Origin: Prochlorococcus sp. AG-424-E18
GTDB lineage: Bacteria > Cyanobacteriota > Cyanobacteriia > PCC-6307 > Cyanobiaceae
Direction: 5' to 3'
Assembly: GCA_003210155.1 (NCBI GenBank)
Contig: QCNC01000007.1
Span: forward strand, 1 to 56,432
DNA: 56,432 nucleotides
In this document: positions 9,195 to 17,121 of the stretch, piece after piece
Position numbering within the stretch: the first letter of the stretch is position 1
How the letters are laid out: every line of letters begins with the position of its first letter
Program-made: the position numbers and the translations under genes
The notes under the pieces: generated by a model
Told to the model about the DNA's origin: nothing
Seen by the model: the letters and a program-made list of their open reading frames with translations, nothing else
Database searches by the model: none

Positions 9195-10965
9195 GGTGCA
9201 AAAGATTAAATTCAAATCTTTTGTTTTAATAATTCCAATATTAATTTTTTCTGGAATATCTTTTTATTTTTTTAGTCTAATATTTAGTAGTTTAAAATTT
9301 GACTTATCTAAAAATAAAAATTTTCGGGGAACTAAATATTCTTATGTAATATCATCTTCTGATAATAAGATATTAAGCAAATTAAGCCGCAAATTTGAAA
9401 TAGATAATAGCAATCATAAAATTCCATTTTTTCTTAAACATTCTTTTATATCTTCTGAGGATAAAAGATTTTTTAAACATAATGGAATAGATTTAAAAAG
9501 TATTTCACGAGCCCTTATTCAAAATATTAGAAGTGGTTATGTTAAAGAGGGAGGAAGTACAATCACACAACAAGTCGCTAGATTACTTTTTCTAAATAAT
9601 GATTTAAGTTTTCAAAGAAAAATCAAAGAAATATTTATATCACTCATTCTTGAATTTAAATATGACAAAAATCAAATTTTAAAATTATATTTAAATAATA
9701 TTTATTTAGGATCAGGAGCATACGGAGTAGATGAGGCTGCCCAAGTTTATTTTGGAAAATTTATAGAAGAATTGACATTATCAGAGATCGCATTAATTGC
9801 AGGATTAGCTCCAGCTCCATCAATTTATTCACCTTATCAAAATTTAGAACTAGCTATTAAAAATAGAAATAAAGTTCTTGAGTCAATGTATGTTGATGGA
9901 TATATTTCTCTTGCAAATAAGAATAAGGCTATTAAAGAAAAAATAAAATTATATTATCAAACAGCTGATAATTTTTTAGATGATAAATTACTAATAAAAT
10001 TTATTCTTCTGGAAACAAATAAAAAAATTGGAAGTAAAAATGATTATAAGTTTTTAAGAATTAAATCTTCCATCAACAAAGATTGGCAAGAAATAGGTCA
10101 AAAAATATCGAGATATGCAGGTCCTAAAGAACTTGAATTTGGTTTGTTATCTATCGAATCAAACACAGGACTAATCAGGACAATGATAACCAGCAAAAAT
10201 CCATCAATTAATGAATACAATAGAGTGATTTCATCTGTAAGACCTTTAGGTTCTACTTTTAAAATAATCCCTTATGCAGCTGCATTAATAGAGGGAATAA
10301 AATTAAGCGATAAAGTTGAAGACTTACCAATATGCTGGGAAAGTTATTGCCCAAAAAATTTTTCAGAAGACTATAGAGGTTCAATATCTTTGATTGAATC
10401 ATTTAAAAGTTCATCAAATATCGTTCCAATATCAATAACAAAAAAAATCGGCTTAAAAAATATTATTAATTTAGCGAATTCATTTGGACTAGGTTATAAG
10501 CAAGAGTTTGAGGAATTCCCATCATTAGCTATTGGCTCCTACGGAGATAATCTTTTAAACATCACAAATGCATATTCTGCAATAAACAATAATGGGAAGA
10601 TTCAAAGCCCTGAAATCATAGAAAAAATAGAATCATTAAAAAAACGACCTATTTGGGAAAACAAATCTATTTCCAAGAAAATATTAGATTTTAAAATAAA
10701 CAAGAAAATAAATAAACTTCTTGAAAAATCTGTAAAAGAAGGCACCTCAAAAGCAGCCTTCATAAAAGGAAAGAAAATTTATGGGAAAACTGGAACATCT
10801 GATGGAAATAAAGATCTCTGGTTTATTGGTTCCATTGATAACCTTACAACAGGGATCTGGATAGGTTACGACGATAATAAGGAATCTTCATTATCTAGTG
10901 GTAATGCAGCTTATTTATGGAAGAAGTACATATCTGAAATTTATAAAATTCCAATTAAAAAATAA
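9187..10965 (+). CDS. Class A penicillin-binding protein (transglycosylase/transpeptidase)
   Basis: Bifunctional peptidoglycan synthase, 592 residues. An N-terminal TM anchor (about 12-36) is followed by a GT51 glycosyltransferase domain. That domain has catalytic E91 in SSEDKRFFKHNGID, GGSTITQQVARLLF at 122-135 and YLNNIYLGSGAYG at 168-180. The transpeptidase domain has all three motifs: STFK at 356-359 with Ser356 as nucleophile, SSN at 409-411 and KTG at 534-536. The start is TTG at 9187, overlapping chlG by 8 bases; a GTG at 9196 is an equally good alternative. The sequence is very AT-rich. I cannot say which paralogue it is. Confidence 0.93.
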   Translation: MLKVQKIKFKSFVLIIPILIFSGISFYFFSLIFSSLKFDLSKNKNFRGTKYSYVISSSDNKILSKLSRKFEIDNSNHKIPFFLKHSFISSEDKRFFKHNGIDLKSISRALIQNIRSGYVKEGGSTITQQVARLLFLNNDLSFQRKIKEIFISLILEFKYDKNQILKLYLNNIYLGSGAYGVDEAAQVYFGKFIEELTLSEIALIAGLAPAPSIYSPYQNLELAIKNRNKVLESMYVDGYISLANKNKAIKEKIKLYYQTADNFLDDKLLIKFILLETNKKIGSKNDYKFLRIKSSINKDWQEIGQKISRYAGPKELEFGLLSIESNTGLIRTMITSKNPSINEYNRVISSVRPLGSTFKIIPYAAALIEGIKLSDKVEDLPICWESYCPKNFSEDYRGSISLIESFKSSSNIVPISITKKIGLKNIINLANSFGLGYKQEFEEFPSLAIGSYGDNLLNITNAYSAINNNGKIQSPEIIEKIESLKKRPIWENKSISKKILDFKINKKINKLLEKSVKEGTSKAAFIKGKKIYGKTGTSDGNKDLWFIGSIDNLTTGIWIGYDDNKESSLSSGNAAYLWKKYISEIYKIPIKK

Positions 10966-10974
10966 ATTATATTT

Positions 10975-12291
10975 TTAAGATTTATAAGAAATTATTGCAG
11001 AGTAAAATCCATCACCAGGATAATCCAAGCTAGGTAAAATTTGCTTTTGGCTAACCAATTTTAAAGTTTTATTTTTTTTAATAAATCGTTCAATTAATAG
11101 ATTATTTTCATCGGGACAAATAGTACAAGTTGAATAAACTAAAGTGCCATCTTTTTTCAAAAGAGGAAAAATACTATCCAAAAGTTTTTCCTGCAATAAA
11201 GTTAAAGATTTTATTTTTTCTTTACTTAAAGACCATCTAGAATCTGGATTCCTGGAAAGAGTTCCAATGCCTGAACATGGAGCATCTAATAAAATCTTAT
11301 CAAAATAAGATATAAACTCAGGATTTAATTCAATCAAACTCCCAGCATCAGCCTTAAGGGTATTAACAGATTTCAAATTTAACCTTTCTAAATTTGATCT
11401 CAGTATTTTCAATCTTTTTGCTGATCTATCTACAGCAATGATTTCAGCACTATCATTTGTTAATTCTGCTAGGTGGGTAGACTTACTTCCTGGCGCTGCA
11501 CAAGCATCTAAAATCTTTTCACCTTCTTTTGGATTTAAGAGAGGTGCTATCCACTGAGAAGATCTATCTTGAATTGTCCAAAGTCCATCATTATATCCAG
11601 GTAAATTTTTTATAGATCTTGGATTAGATTTTAAAGTAATTCCATTATGTAAATCTTTAATAATTTCAGCGTCAATTTTATTTTCATGAAGTACTTTCAA
11701 AAAGTTATCTAAATTAGTTTTTAATTTGTTAATTCTCAAATCAATTGATGGTTTTTTATTAAATGCTTTAATGATATTTTCGCCCTCGCTATTGCCGACC
11801 CATTTATAAATATCCATCACAAGCCATAATGGAAATGATTCAAGATATGAAATTCTTTCTTTTCTATCAGAAGATAATTTAGGTAAGATTTTTTGTTCTA
11901 ATTTTCTTGATGCATTTCTCAATATCGCATTTACAGTTCCTGCTAAACCATTTAAATCTGTTTTTTTAGCTACTTCTACAGTAGTAGAAATAGCAGCAGG
12001 AAATGGAATTTTATCCATTTTCAATAGTTGATATAAACCTATATGTAGAAGCCATCTTAACTTTGGAGGCTGCTTTTTATGATTAATTTTTGATGTATGA
12101 TCCGTCCAAAGATCTAGAAATTTTCTATACCTTATGCATCCAAAAGATAATTCCGTAATAAAAGCTATATCAAGAGAATTAAATTGATAATTTTTTAAAA
12201 CCTTTTCAAGAGCATGATCAGAAAAATCACCAGAACTAACTTTTAATAAAATTTCCCAAGCTGCCTTTCTTTGTAAATATCCTATGCTCAA
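10975..12291 (-). CDS. rsmB: 16S rRNA (cytosine-967-C5)-methyltransferase
   Basis: SAM-dependent m5C methyltransferase (Sun/RsmB, formerly fmu). An N-terminal NusB-like all-helical domain (about 1-145) is followed by the catalytic domain. Motif I is LDACAAPGSKSTHLAE at 261-276. The two cysteines of the m5C mechanism are C339 in DAPCSG and C389 in YSTCT, the latter being the nucleophile. At 438 residues it is full length. It converges with the penicillin-binding protein gene with a 9-base gap. Confidence 0.95.
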   Translation of the reverse strand: MSIGYLQRKAAWEILLKVSSGDFSDHALEKVLKNYQFNSLDIAFITELSFGCIRYRKFLDLWTDHTSKINHKKQPPKLRWLLHIGLYQLLKMDKIPFPAAISTTVEVAKKTDLNGLAGTVNAILRNASRKLEQKILPKLSSDRKERISYLESFPLWLVMDIYKWVGNSEGENIIKAFNKKPSIDLRINKLKTNLDNFLKVLHENKIDAEIIKDLHNGITLKSNPRSIKNLPGYNDGLWTIQDRSSQWIAPLLNPKEGEKILDACAAPGSKSTHLAELTNDSAEIIAVDRSAKRLKILRSNLERLNLKSVNTLKADAGSLIELNPEFISYFDKILLDAPCSGIGTLSRNPDSRWSLSKEKIKSLTLLQEKLLDSIFPLLKKDGTLVYSTCTICPDENNLLIERFIKKNKTLKLVSQKQILPSLDYPGDGFYSAIISYKS

Positions 12292-12342
12292 AATATAATA
12301 AATTTTTTAAAGATAACTTTAATATACAAAAAATTCAAAAAT

Positions 12343-12486
12343 TTAAACTACTTTTTCAATTGCAGAATTAAACCAAATAAAACCTAAGATAGAAATAAGT
12401 GAAAGATTAAATCCTAAAAAAAGAAAGACATTCAAAGAATGTATTCTTTCCCGAAAAAATATTTTTTTCTCTTTTTGATAATTCAT
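12343..12486 (-). CDS. Small single-TM protein, 47 residues
   Basis: A short open frame read directly from the sequence: ATG at 12486-12484, TAA ending at 12343. A basic N-terminus (MNYQKEKKIFFRERIH) precedes one hydrophobic segment (about 17-40: LNVFLFLGFNLSLISILGFIWF) and a short polar tail. The positive-inside pattern suggests a single membrane helix with the N-terminus in the cytoplasm. It lies between rsmB and another small frame on the same strand. I do not recognise a family. It resembles the many tiny membrane proteins of picocyanobacteria. Confidence 0.55.
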   Translation of the reverse strand: MNYQKEKKIFFRERIHSLNVFLFLGFNLSLISILGFIWFNSAIEKVV

Positions 12487-12505
12487 TATTAAAATAAAAA
12501 CTTAT

Positions 12506-12685
12506 TCAGGATTTCAAACGACAACCAATATTGATAGATCCTGCATCAAGCATTCTGCCTAATTTAATTGCTATGGATTCTTCCAACCTAGTGAAATTAG
12601 ATTGATGGGTAGTTATCCAATCTAATTCAGAAAAAGTGATAATTCCCGTCGAATTACTTTTTAAAAAAAGTGTTCCAATTTCCAT
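12506..12685 (-). CDS. Small conserved-looking hypothetical protein, 59 residues
   Basis: Open frame with ATG at 12685-12683 and TGA ending at 12506. The product begins MEIGTLFLKSNSTGIITFSE and ends LDAGSINIGCRLKS. It is soluble, has balanced composition, and its middle (TRLEESIAIKLGRMLDAG) looks helical. The codon use and protein-like composition, together with two neighbouring small genes on the same strand, favour a real gene. I recall similar short proteins in marine cyanobacteria but cannot name a family. Confidence 0.6.
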   Translation of the reverse strand: MEIGTLFLKSNSTGIITFSELDWITTHQSNFTRLEESIAIKLGRMLDAGSINIGCRLKS

Positions 12686-12790
12686 TAGATAAATCTAATT
12701 TTTTATAAGTTAACATCTGTACTTAATATTTCTTCATAACATAATATTCTTTTAATTTTTCAAAGAAAACTATAGGTTATTACTCTTAAT

Positions 12791-14281
12791 TTATTGAATA
12801 TCTCTTAAAAATTTATCGGCCGTTTTTAAGTGATTATTTAATTTTTCCTCTGACATTTTATCAAGATTTCTCGTTAACATTGCCAGACGATATTGCTTTC
12901 TAAAAAAGCTTTCATTATCTTTAATAAATTTCCAAAATAAGCCATCCCATATTTCACACCATGGACCACTTTTAAAATTAGACATTTTTTTTACATAATT
13001 AGAGCTTGATATATATGGCTTTGTTGAAAAGATACCACCATCACTAAACTGACTCATTCCGTAAACATTTGGGACCATAACCCAATCATAAGAATCAATA
13101 AACATTTCCATAAACCATTTATAAACTTGGTTTGGGTGAATTCTACATAGAAGCATAAAGTTACCAACAATCATTAGCCGCTCAATATGATGACAATAAC
13201 CAAATTTAATAATATTTTTTATGACAACGTCTACTGGTTCAATTCCTGTATTTCCTTGATAAAAAGATTTTGGAATTGGCTTATCTTCAAAATTCCAAAA
13301 ATTACTATTTCGCATCTTTGTTCCGTACTTTTTATAGACAAGGCAAATAAATTCTCTCCATCCAATAATTTGACGAATAAAACCCTCTAAAGAGTTAATA
13401 GGAACATTATTATTTTTTGCAAAAAGTAATGCTTTATTTACTACTACATCTGGGGTTAATAAGCCGCTATTTAAAAGAGGAGAAAGTAAACTGTGCCATA
13501 AAAAAGAATTTTCTTTAGATATAGCATCCTCATAATCTCCAAATAAGAAAAATCTATGTTTAAAAAAATCATTTAACCATTCATCTGCCTCTTCAAAATT
13601 AGTTGGATATAAAAAGTTATTACTTTCTCCAATAAAATCAATATCAAAATTGGCTAATGACCTTTCTGCAATAACTACAAATTTATTTTTTTTTAATTTA
13701 GGTGTGTTGGGTATATTTATTTTTTTTGGTAATTTTTTTCTGTTCATTTCATCGAAACTCCATTTACCACCTTCAGGTGTATCATCAGGATTAACTAATA
13801 TCTTTTGACTCTTTCTTTGATTCTCATAAAATCTCCCCATAAGAGGTTTTTTTGCATTTGATGCAAATAAATCTTTTAAATCTTCACTGCTCATAAACAT
13901 AGGAGAGGGCAAAATATTTAAAGATAAATTATTACTTTCAACAAAATTATTCATCCTCTTCATTATTAAAAAATCATGAGGTTCAATTAGATTTATTTTC
14001 TGATATTTATTTTTAATAAATTCCGACAAGTAATCAACTGTAGAAAAATTATTTTTGTTTTCGATATATAAAACTTTAAAGCCAGATATTTCTAAATAAT
14101 TTTTATAAGCGAGCATAGATGCTCTATGAAAAACTAACTTATTTTTATGGTTAATTAATTTATAAAATTTATCATTTCCAAAAAATAATGAATCTTCCAA
14201 AATTAAAACTTCACAATTTATTTTTAAGATTGGGCTTTCTCTAAAAAGTTGATTCGGGAAAATAATTGATACTTGTTTCAT
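12791..14281 (-). CDS. Photolyase/cryptochrome-related flavoprotein without the Fe-S cysteine loop
   Basis: Deoxyribodipyrimidine photolyase-related protein (COG3046), the group that contains bacterial (6-4) photolyases such as PhrB. It has the N-terminal Rossmann-like antenna domain and the C-terminal FAD domain with [12 protein letters not shown] (300-311), [18 protein letters not shown] (361-378) and [24 protein letters not shown] (400-423). PhrB-type enzymes then carry a CxxC...C loop that ligates a 4Fe-4S cluster. Here the matching stretch is [16 protein letters not shown] (435-450), with one Cys only, so the cluster is probably absent. The ATG overlaps the TGA of the DUF2256 gene (ATGA), which indicates coupled translation. 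The likely role is light-driven UV repair. Confidence 0.88.
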   Translation of the reverse strand: MKQVSIIFPNQLFRESPILKINCEVLILEDSLFFGNDKFYKLINHKNKLVFHRASMLAYKNYLEISGFKVLYIENKNNFSTVDYLSEFIKNKYQKINLIEPHDFLIMKRMNNFVESNNLSLNILPSPMFMSSEDLKDLFASNAKKPLMGRFYENQRKSQKILVNPDDTPEGGKWSFDEMNRKKLPKKINIPNTPKLKKNKFVVIAERSLANFDIDFIGESNNFLYPTNFEEADEWLNDFFKHRFFLFGDYEDAISKENSFLWHSLLSPLLNSGLLTPDVVVNKALLFAKNNNVPINSLEGFIRQIIGWREFICLVYKKYGTKMRNSNFWNFEDKPIPKSFYQGNTGIEPVDVVIKNIIKFGYCHHIERLMIVGNFMLLCRIHPNQVYKWFMEMFIDSYDWVMVPNVYGMSQFSDGGIFSTKPYISSSNYVKKMSNFKSGPWCEIWDGLFWKFIKDNESFFRKQYRLAMLTRNLDKMSEEKLNNHLKTADKFLRDIQ

Positions 14282-14409
14282 CTTTGCGACTTCCTGTTAC
14301 TGCACCTTTTTGAACAGTAGATAACATCATCCCAACAGTTTTTCCATTTTTTACGCCACTCAAAAGGCCTATTGCAAACAGGACAAGTTTTAGTAGAAAG
14401 ATTTTTCAA
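14278..14409 (-). CDS. DUF2256 zinc-ribbon mini-protein
   Basis: A 43-residue protein not found by length-limited gene callers. It reads [15 protein letters not shown], then [11 protein letters not shown], which is the full DUF2256 signature: CPxC...RPFxWRKKW...VxYCSxRC, four Cys for one zinc. The start is taken as TTG at 14409-14407; the only upstream in-frame option is ATT, because a TAA (the stop of the previous gene) comes next. It lies in the same reading frame as TIGR03643 upstream, separated by that single TAA plus one codon, and its TGA overlaps the photolyase ATG. DUF2256 often sits beside this photolyase group; its function is unknown. Confidence 0.85.
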   Translation of the reverse strand: MKNLSTKTCPVCNRPFEWRKKWKNCWDDVIYCSKRCSNRKSQR

Positions 14410-14412
14410 AAT

Positions 14413-14649
14413 TTATAATTTTCTTTTATGAGTAGATTTAAATCTAGTTGAATCTTTAAGGGCCATATGTTTTGTATTTCTTCCCGAAACTCTCTTTCTC
14501 CAGACTTTGAAAGATTTGGGTTTAAGATTTTGACGCATAATTTTTATCGCATCTTCCTCTTTTAAACCAAATTGATACTCGATAGCTTCAAAGGGTGTTC
14601 TATCTTCCCAACACATTTCTATTATTCTGTCTATATCGATACGTTCCAT
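14413..14649 (-). CDS. TIGR03643 family protein
   Basis: A 78-residue protein starting MERIDIDRIIEMCWEDRTPF and containing the highly conserved block GLKEEDAIKIMRQNLKPKSFKVWRKRVSGRNTKH. This is the TIGR03643 (DUF2805) family, probably a helix-turn-helix-like fold with a basic C-terminus (LKDSTRFKSTHKRKL) that could bind nucleic acid. The function is unknown. The family is typically encoded beside photolyase-related genes and DUF2256, as here. It starts 5 bases after the stop of the DCC gene, which fits one operon. Confidence 0.88.
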   Translation of the reverse strand: MERIDIDRIIEMCWEDRTPFEAIEYQFGLKEEDAIKIMRQNLKPKSFKVWRKRVSGRNTKHMALKDSTRFKSTHKRKL

Positions 14650-14654
14650 ATTTA

Positions 14655-15056
14655 TTATTCACATTGTGAGGTACAAAGTTTTTCAATATCAGCTCTACCT
14701 GTAATTTGAAGTCTATATTTTGCCCAATATCTATAAACCAATCTCAATAATGGAGATAAGAGCTTAATCTTTAAGGGATAATAAACCCAACCTAAACCAA
14801 CTAATTCATAAGAATATGCAAGTACATCTAGTCCCCTAATAATTTCACCATTTTCAATAATCCCATGCAGGTTTGACATAGCTTCTGAATATGAGATGTC
14901 ACTAAAAAGACTTTGATCATAATCCTTACTATTAATATCTATAAATGTAATTTGATTTAGGGTATCTCTTTTTTTAAGAAAATTTGTTTCTCTCAAACAA
15001 AGTGGACAACCACCATCGAATAAAAAGGTTAATTTATTTTTCATATTTTTACTCAA
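14655..15056 (-). CDS. DCC family thiol-disulfide oxidoreductase (DUF393)
   Basis: A 133-residue protein of the DUF393 family. The N-terminus has the DxxCxxC-type signature FDGGCPLCLRETNFLKKRD at about 13-31, which gives the family its name (D..C..C). The centre has HGIIENGEIIRGLDVLAYSYEL. The predicted role is redox-active thiol chemistry on a thioredoxin-like scaffold; the target is not known. It appears to be the first gene of the TIGR03643-DUF2256-photolyase operon. The last residues, ADIEKLCTSQCE, add a CxxxC pair of uncertain meaning. Confidence 0.85.
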   Translation of the reverse strand: MSKNMKNKLTFLFDGGCPLCLRETNFLKKRDTLNQITFIDINSKDYDQSLFSDISYSEAMSNLHGIIENGEIIRGLDVLAYSYELVGLGWVYYPLKIKLLSPLLRLVYRYWAKYRLQITGRADIEKLCTSQCE

Positions 15057-15162
15057 ATATAGAAATTAAATAACTTTTTTGTGGAATAAAAATTTTTTTT
15101 TAGAGTATAAGCTTTATAAAGCCTTAATAATTGCCAGTTCTAATTTAGTGAAATTATATTAT

Positions 15163-15204
15163 CTTATTAATTAATAAGCCATTGATTAAGGGATACATCA
15201 ATGG
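15163..15204. repeat. Two adjacent inverted repeats, likely terminator of the 15222-15425 gene
   Basis: A perfect 16-base palindrome (CTTATTAATTAATAAG, 15163-15178) abuts a second inverted repeat with 8-base arms CCATTGAT / ATCAATGG at 15179-15186 and 15197-15204 and a 10-base loop. Read on the minus strand the 8-bp hairpin lies just past the stop of the 15222-15425 gene, so it may end that transcript, though no long U-run follows. The first palindrome could be an operator for the DCC operon, whose start is 107 bases away. Confidence 0.5.
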
Positions 15205-15221
15205 TTTAAAACTATCTTTGA

Positions 15222-15425
15222 TCAGTCATCTAGGAGATGAACTCCTTCTCCTACGTCAGGAGTAAATCTACAATATTTTTCAAAAATAAGTCCAACACCT
15301 CTCATTTTTTCTCCTAATTCATCGTTAAATTTATCCCACTCTTCCGATTCTCGATCAGGTAAATCCCACCCTTGTTTTTCTACCATACTTGTTATTACTG
15401 TATAGTCCCATTCTATGTATGCCAT
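15222..15425 (-). CDS. Conserved hypothetical protein, 67 residues, acidic
   Basis: A soluble, acidic 67-residue protein (MAYIEWDYTVITSMVEKQGW...). It is rich in Trp, Asp and Glu, with an ending of VGEGVHLLDD and no membrane segment or cysteine pair. I do not recognise a named family; it resembles small conserved hypotheticals of marine picocyanobacteria. It stands alone between the DCC operon and the divergent trmH gene, with inverted repeats just downstream. Confidence 0.7.
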   Translation of the reverse strand: MAYIEWDYTVITSMVEKQGWDLPDRESEEWDKFNDELGEKMRGVGLIFEKYCRFTPDVGEGVHLLDD

Positions 15426-15521
15426 TGAGTTAATTTAAACTACCAAAATATTATAAACCAAGAGATTTAATAGGTAATCAATATTTTTTTAATATAATTT
15501 AAAAGTGTGAAAAAATTATAA

Positions 15522-16193
15522 ATGTCAATTTTGCCAAGAAGATTTGAACGAATCAAAAGTGTTTTAGGTTGCAGAATGAAAAACTTGACTGTTTTAGTTG
15601 AGGATGTCAATAAACCACATAATTTATCTGCGATATTAAGGACATGTGATGCGGCAGGCGTTTTCGAAGCAAATTTTATTAGCAAAACTAATGTTGTTAA
15701 GACTTTTAATAGTACTGCTCAAGGAAGTCAAAAATGGGTAAACCTTAATAATCATGAAAGCACTATCACGGCAATATCTGATTTAAAGAATAAAGGTTTT
15801 AAATTATATGGAACGACTCTTAATAGTGAATCAGTTGATTATAGAAATTTCGATTATTCTCAAAATACATGTTTTGTTTTAGGAGCAGAAAAATGGGGAC
15901 TCAGTAATGAACTTATATCAATGGTTGATCAATCAATTTTTATACCTATGAGAGGGATGGTTCAATCTCTGAATGTTTCAGTTGCTGCTTCTATATTATT
16001 ATTTGAAGCTGTTCGCCAAAGAAAAAATAAAGGTATATTGCCCTCTAATGGAGAAGGGTTAAATATAGATGAATATCAAAAAACACTTTTTGAATGGTGT
16101 TACCCAGAATTAGCTGCTGTGTATAAAAAATCAGCTAAAGAATATCCAAAGTTGAATGATCAAGGAGAACTTGATCCTATTACAGATAACTAA
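15522..16193 (+). CDS. trmH: tRNA (guanosine-18-2'-O)-methyltransferase
   Basis: SPOUT-class RNA 2'-O-methyltransferase, 223 residues. The three SpoU motifs are present: VEDVNKPHNLSAILRTCDAAGV (motif 1, about 26-47), FVLGAEKWGLSNELI (motif 2, about 118-132) and IPMRGMVQSLNVSVAASILLFE (motif 3, about 144-165). The product resembles TrmH, which methylates G18 in the tRNA D-loop, and its C-terminal extension fits that subgroup. It converges with the permease gene with a 2-base gap. Confidence 0.93.
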   Translation: MSILPRRFERIKSVLGCRMKNLTVLVEDVNKPHNLSAILRTCDAAGVFEANFISKTNVVKTFNSTAQGSQKWVNLNNHESTITAISDLKNKGFKLYGTTLNSESVDYRNFDYSQNTCFVLGAEKWGLSNELISMVDQSIFIPMRGMVQSLNVSVAASILLFEAVRQRKNKGILPSNGEGLNIDEYQKTLFEWCYPELAAVYKKSAKEYPKLNDQGELDPITDN

Positions 16194-16195
16194 AT

Positions 16196-17041
16196 TTATT
16201 CAGAATTTTGACTATCAAAAATTTCTTCAAGGTCCTCTCCTATAAAAGATAGACCTAAAACTAAAAAAAACATTGCCAAACCTGGGAACAAAGCCGTCCA
16301 CCAGATACCTGTAGGTAAAGCGGCAAGAGCCAGATTTAAATCACTTCCCCACTCTGGGACATCTGCAGGAACGCCAAGGCCTAAAAATCCTAAACTTCCT
16401 AATACCAAAACAGCATCTGCAGCATTTAGGGTAAGCAGAATAGGCAACGGTGTTATTACATTTGGGAGAATATATTTAAAAATAATTTTTTCAACATCAG
16501 CTCCTGCAACTTGAGCTGCCTCCACATAAGTTTCGGATTTAACCAATATTGTCTGATTTCTGATTAATCTAAAATATTGAGGAGAGTAAACAATACACAA
16601 AGCCAAAGCTGCGTTAAGGATACCCTTACCCAATACAAAAGCCACAACAACTGAAAGCAAAATTACAGGTATTGAAAAAATAGTATCCATTATTAGTGAT
16701 AAGCATTTATCAAAAAAACCACCAAAATATCCACTTAATAATCCCAATGGCAAACCCAAACTTAATGAAAAAAGAATAGCTAAGAATACAACTTCTATCG
16801 CTAATGATGATCCTTGTAAAGTTCTTAAGCAAACATCTCTTCCTAATCTATCTGTGCCACAAAAGTGATTAAGAGAAGGGGGGGCAAAGATATCATCGCT
16901 TAACATTGAAAATGAATAGCCAAAAAAATTATTGGCCTCTAAAAATTTCATTATTAAAACAACAAGAAGATAAAAAAGTACAATTAAAAATCCAGCTTTT
17001 CTGATATTTGCGCCGACACGATTAAATGATTTGATATCCAA
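16196..17041 (-). CDS. Peptide/nickel-type ABC transporter permease (DppC/OppC family)
   Basis: A 281-residue inner-membrane permease with an N-terminal TM, a periplasmic loop carrying the typical HFCGTDRLGRDVCLRTLQG sequence, and five further TM segments. The ABC-contacting EAA loop is GADVEKIIFKYILPNVITPLPI, followed by GSLGFLGLGVPADVPEWGSDLN. Those features place it in the DppC/OppC/NikC group. No binding protein, second permease or ATPase is adjacent, so the partners are elsewhere. The substrate cannot be read from the sequence. Confidence 0.92.
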   Translation of the reverse strand: MDIKSFNRVGANIRKAGFLIVLFYLLVVLIMKFLEANNFFGYSFSMLSDDIFAPPSLNHFCGTDRLGRDVCLRTLQGSSLAIEVVFLAILFSLSLGLPLGLLSGYFGGFFDKCLSLIMDTIFSIPVILLSVVVAFVLGKGILNAALALCIVYSPQYFRLIRNQTILVKSETYVEAAQVAGADVEKIIFKYILPNVITPLPILLTLNAADAVLVLGSLGFLGLGVPADVPEWGSDLNLALAALPTGIWWTALFPGLAMFFLVLGLSFIGEDLEEIFDSQNSE

Positions 17042-17121
17042 AATCTTTTTTTTAAAGATATAAATGAAATATACCCAATTCTTTTAAAAATAAATAGCTA
17101 TAAATTTTAAATTAAAAGAAA

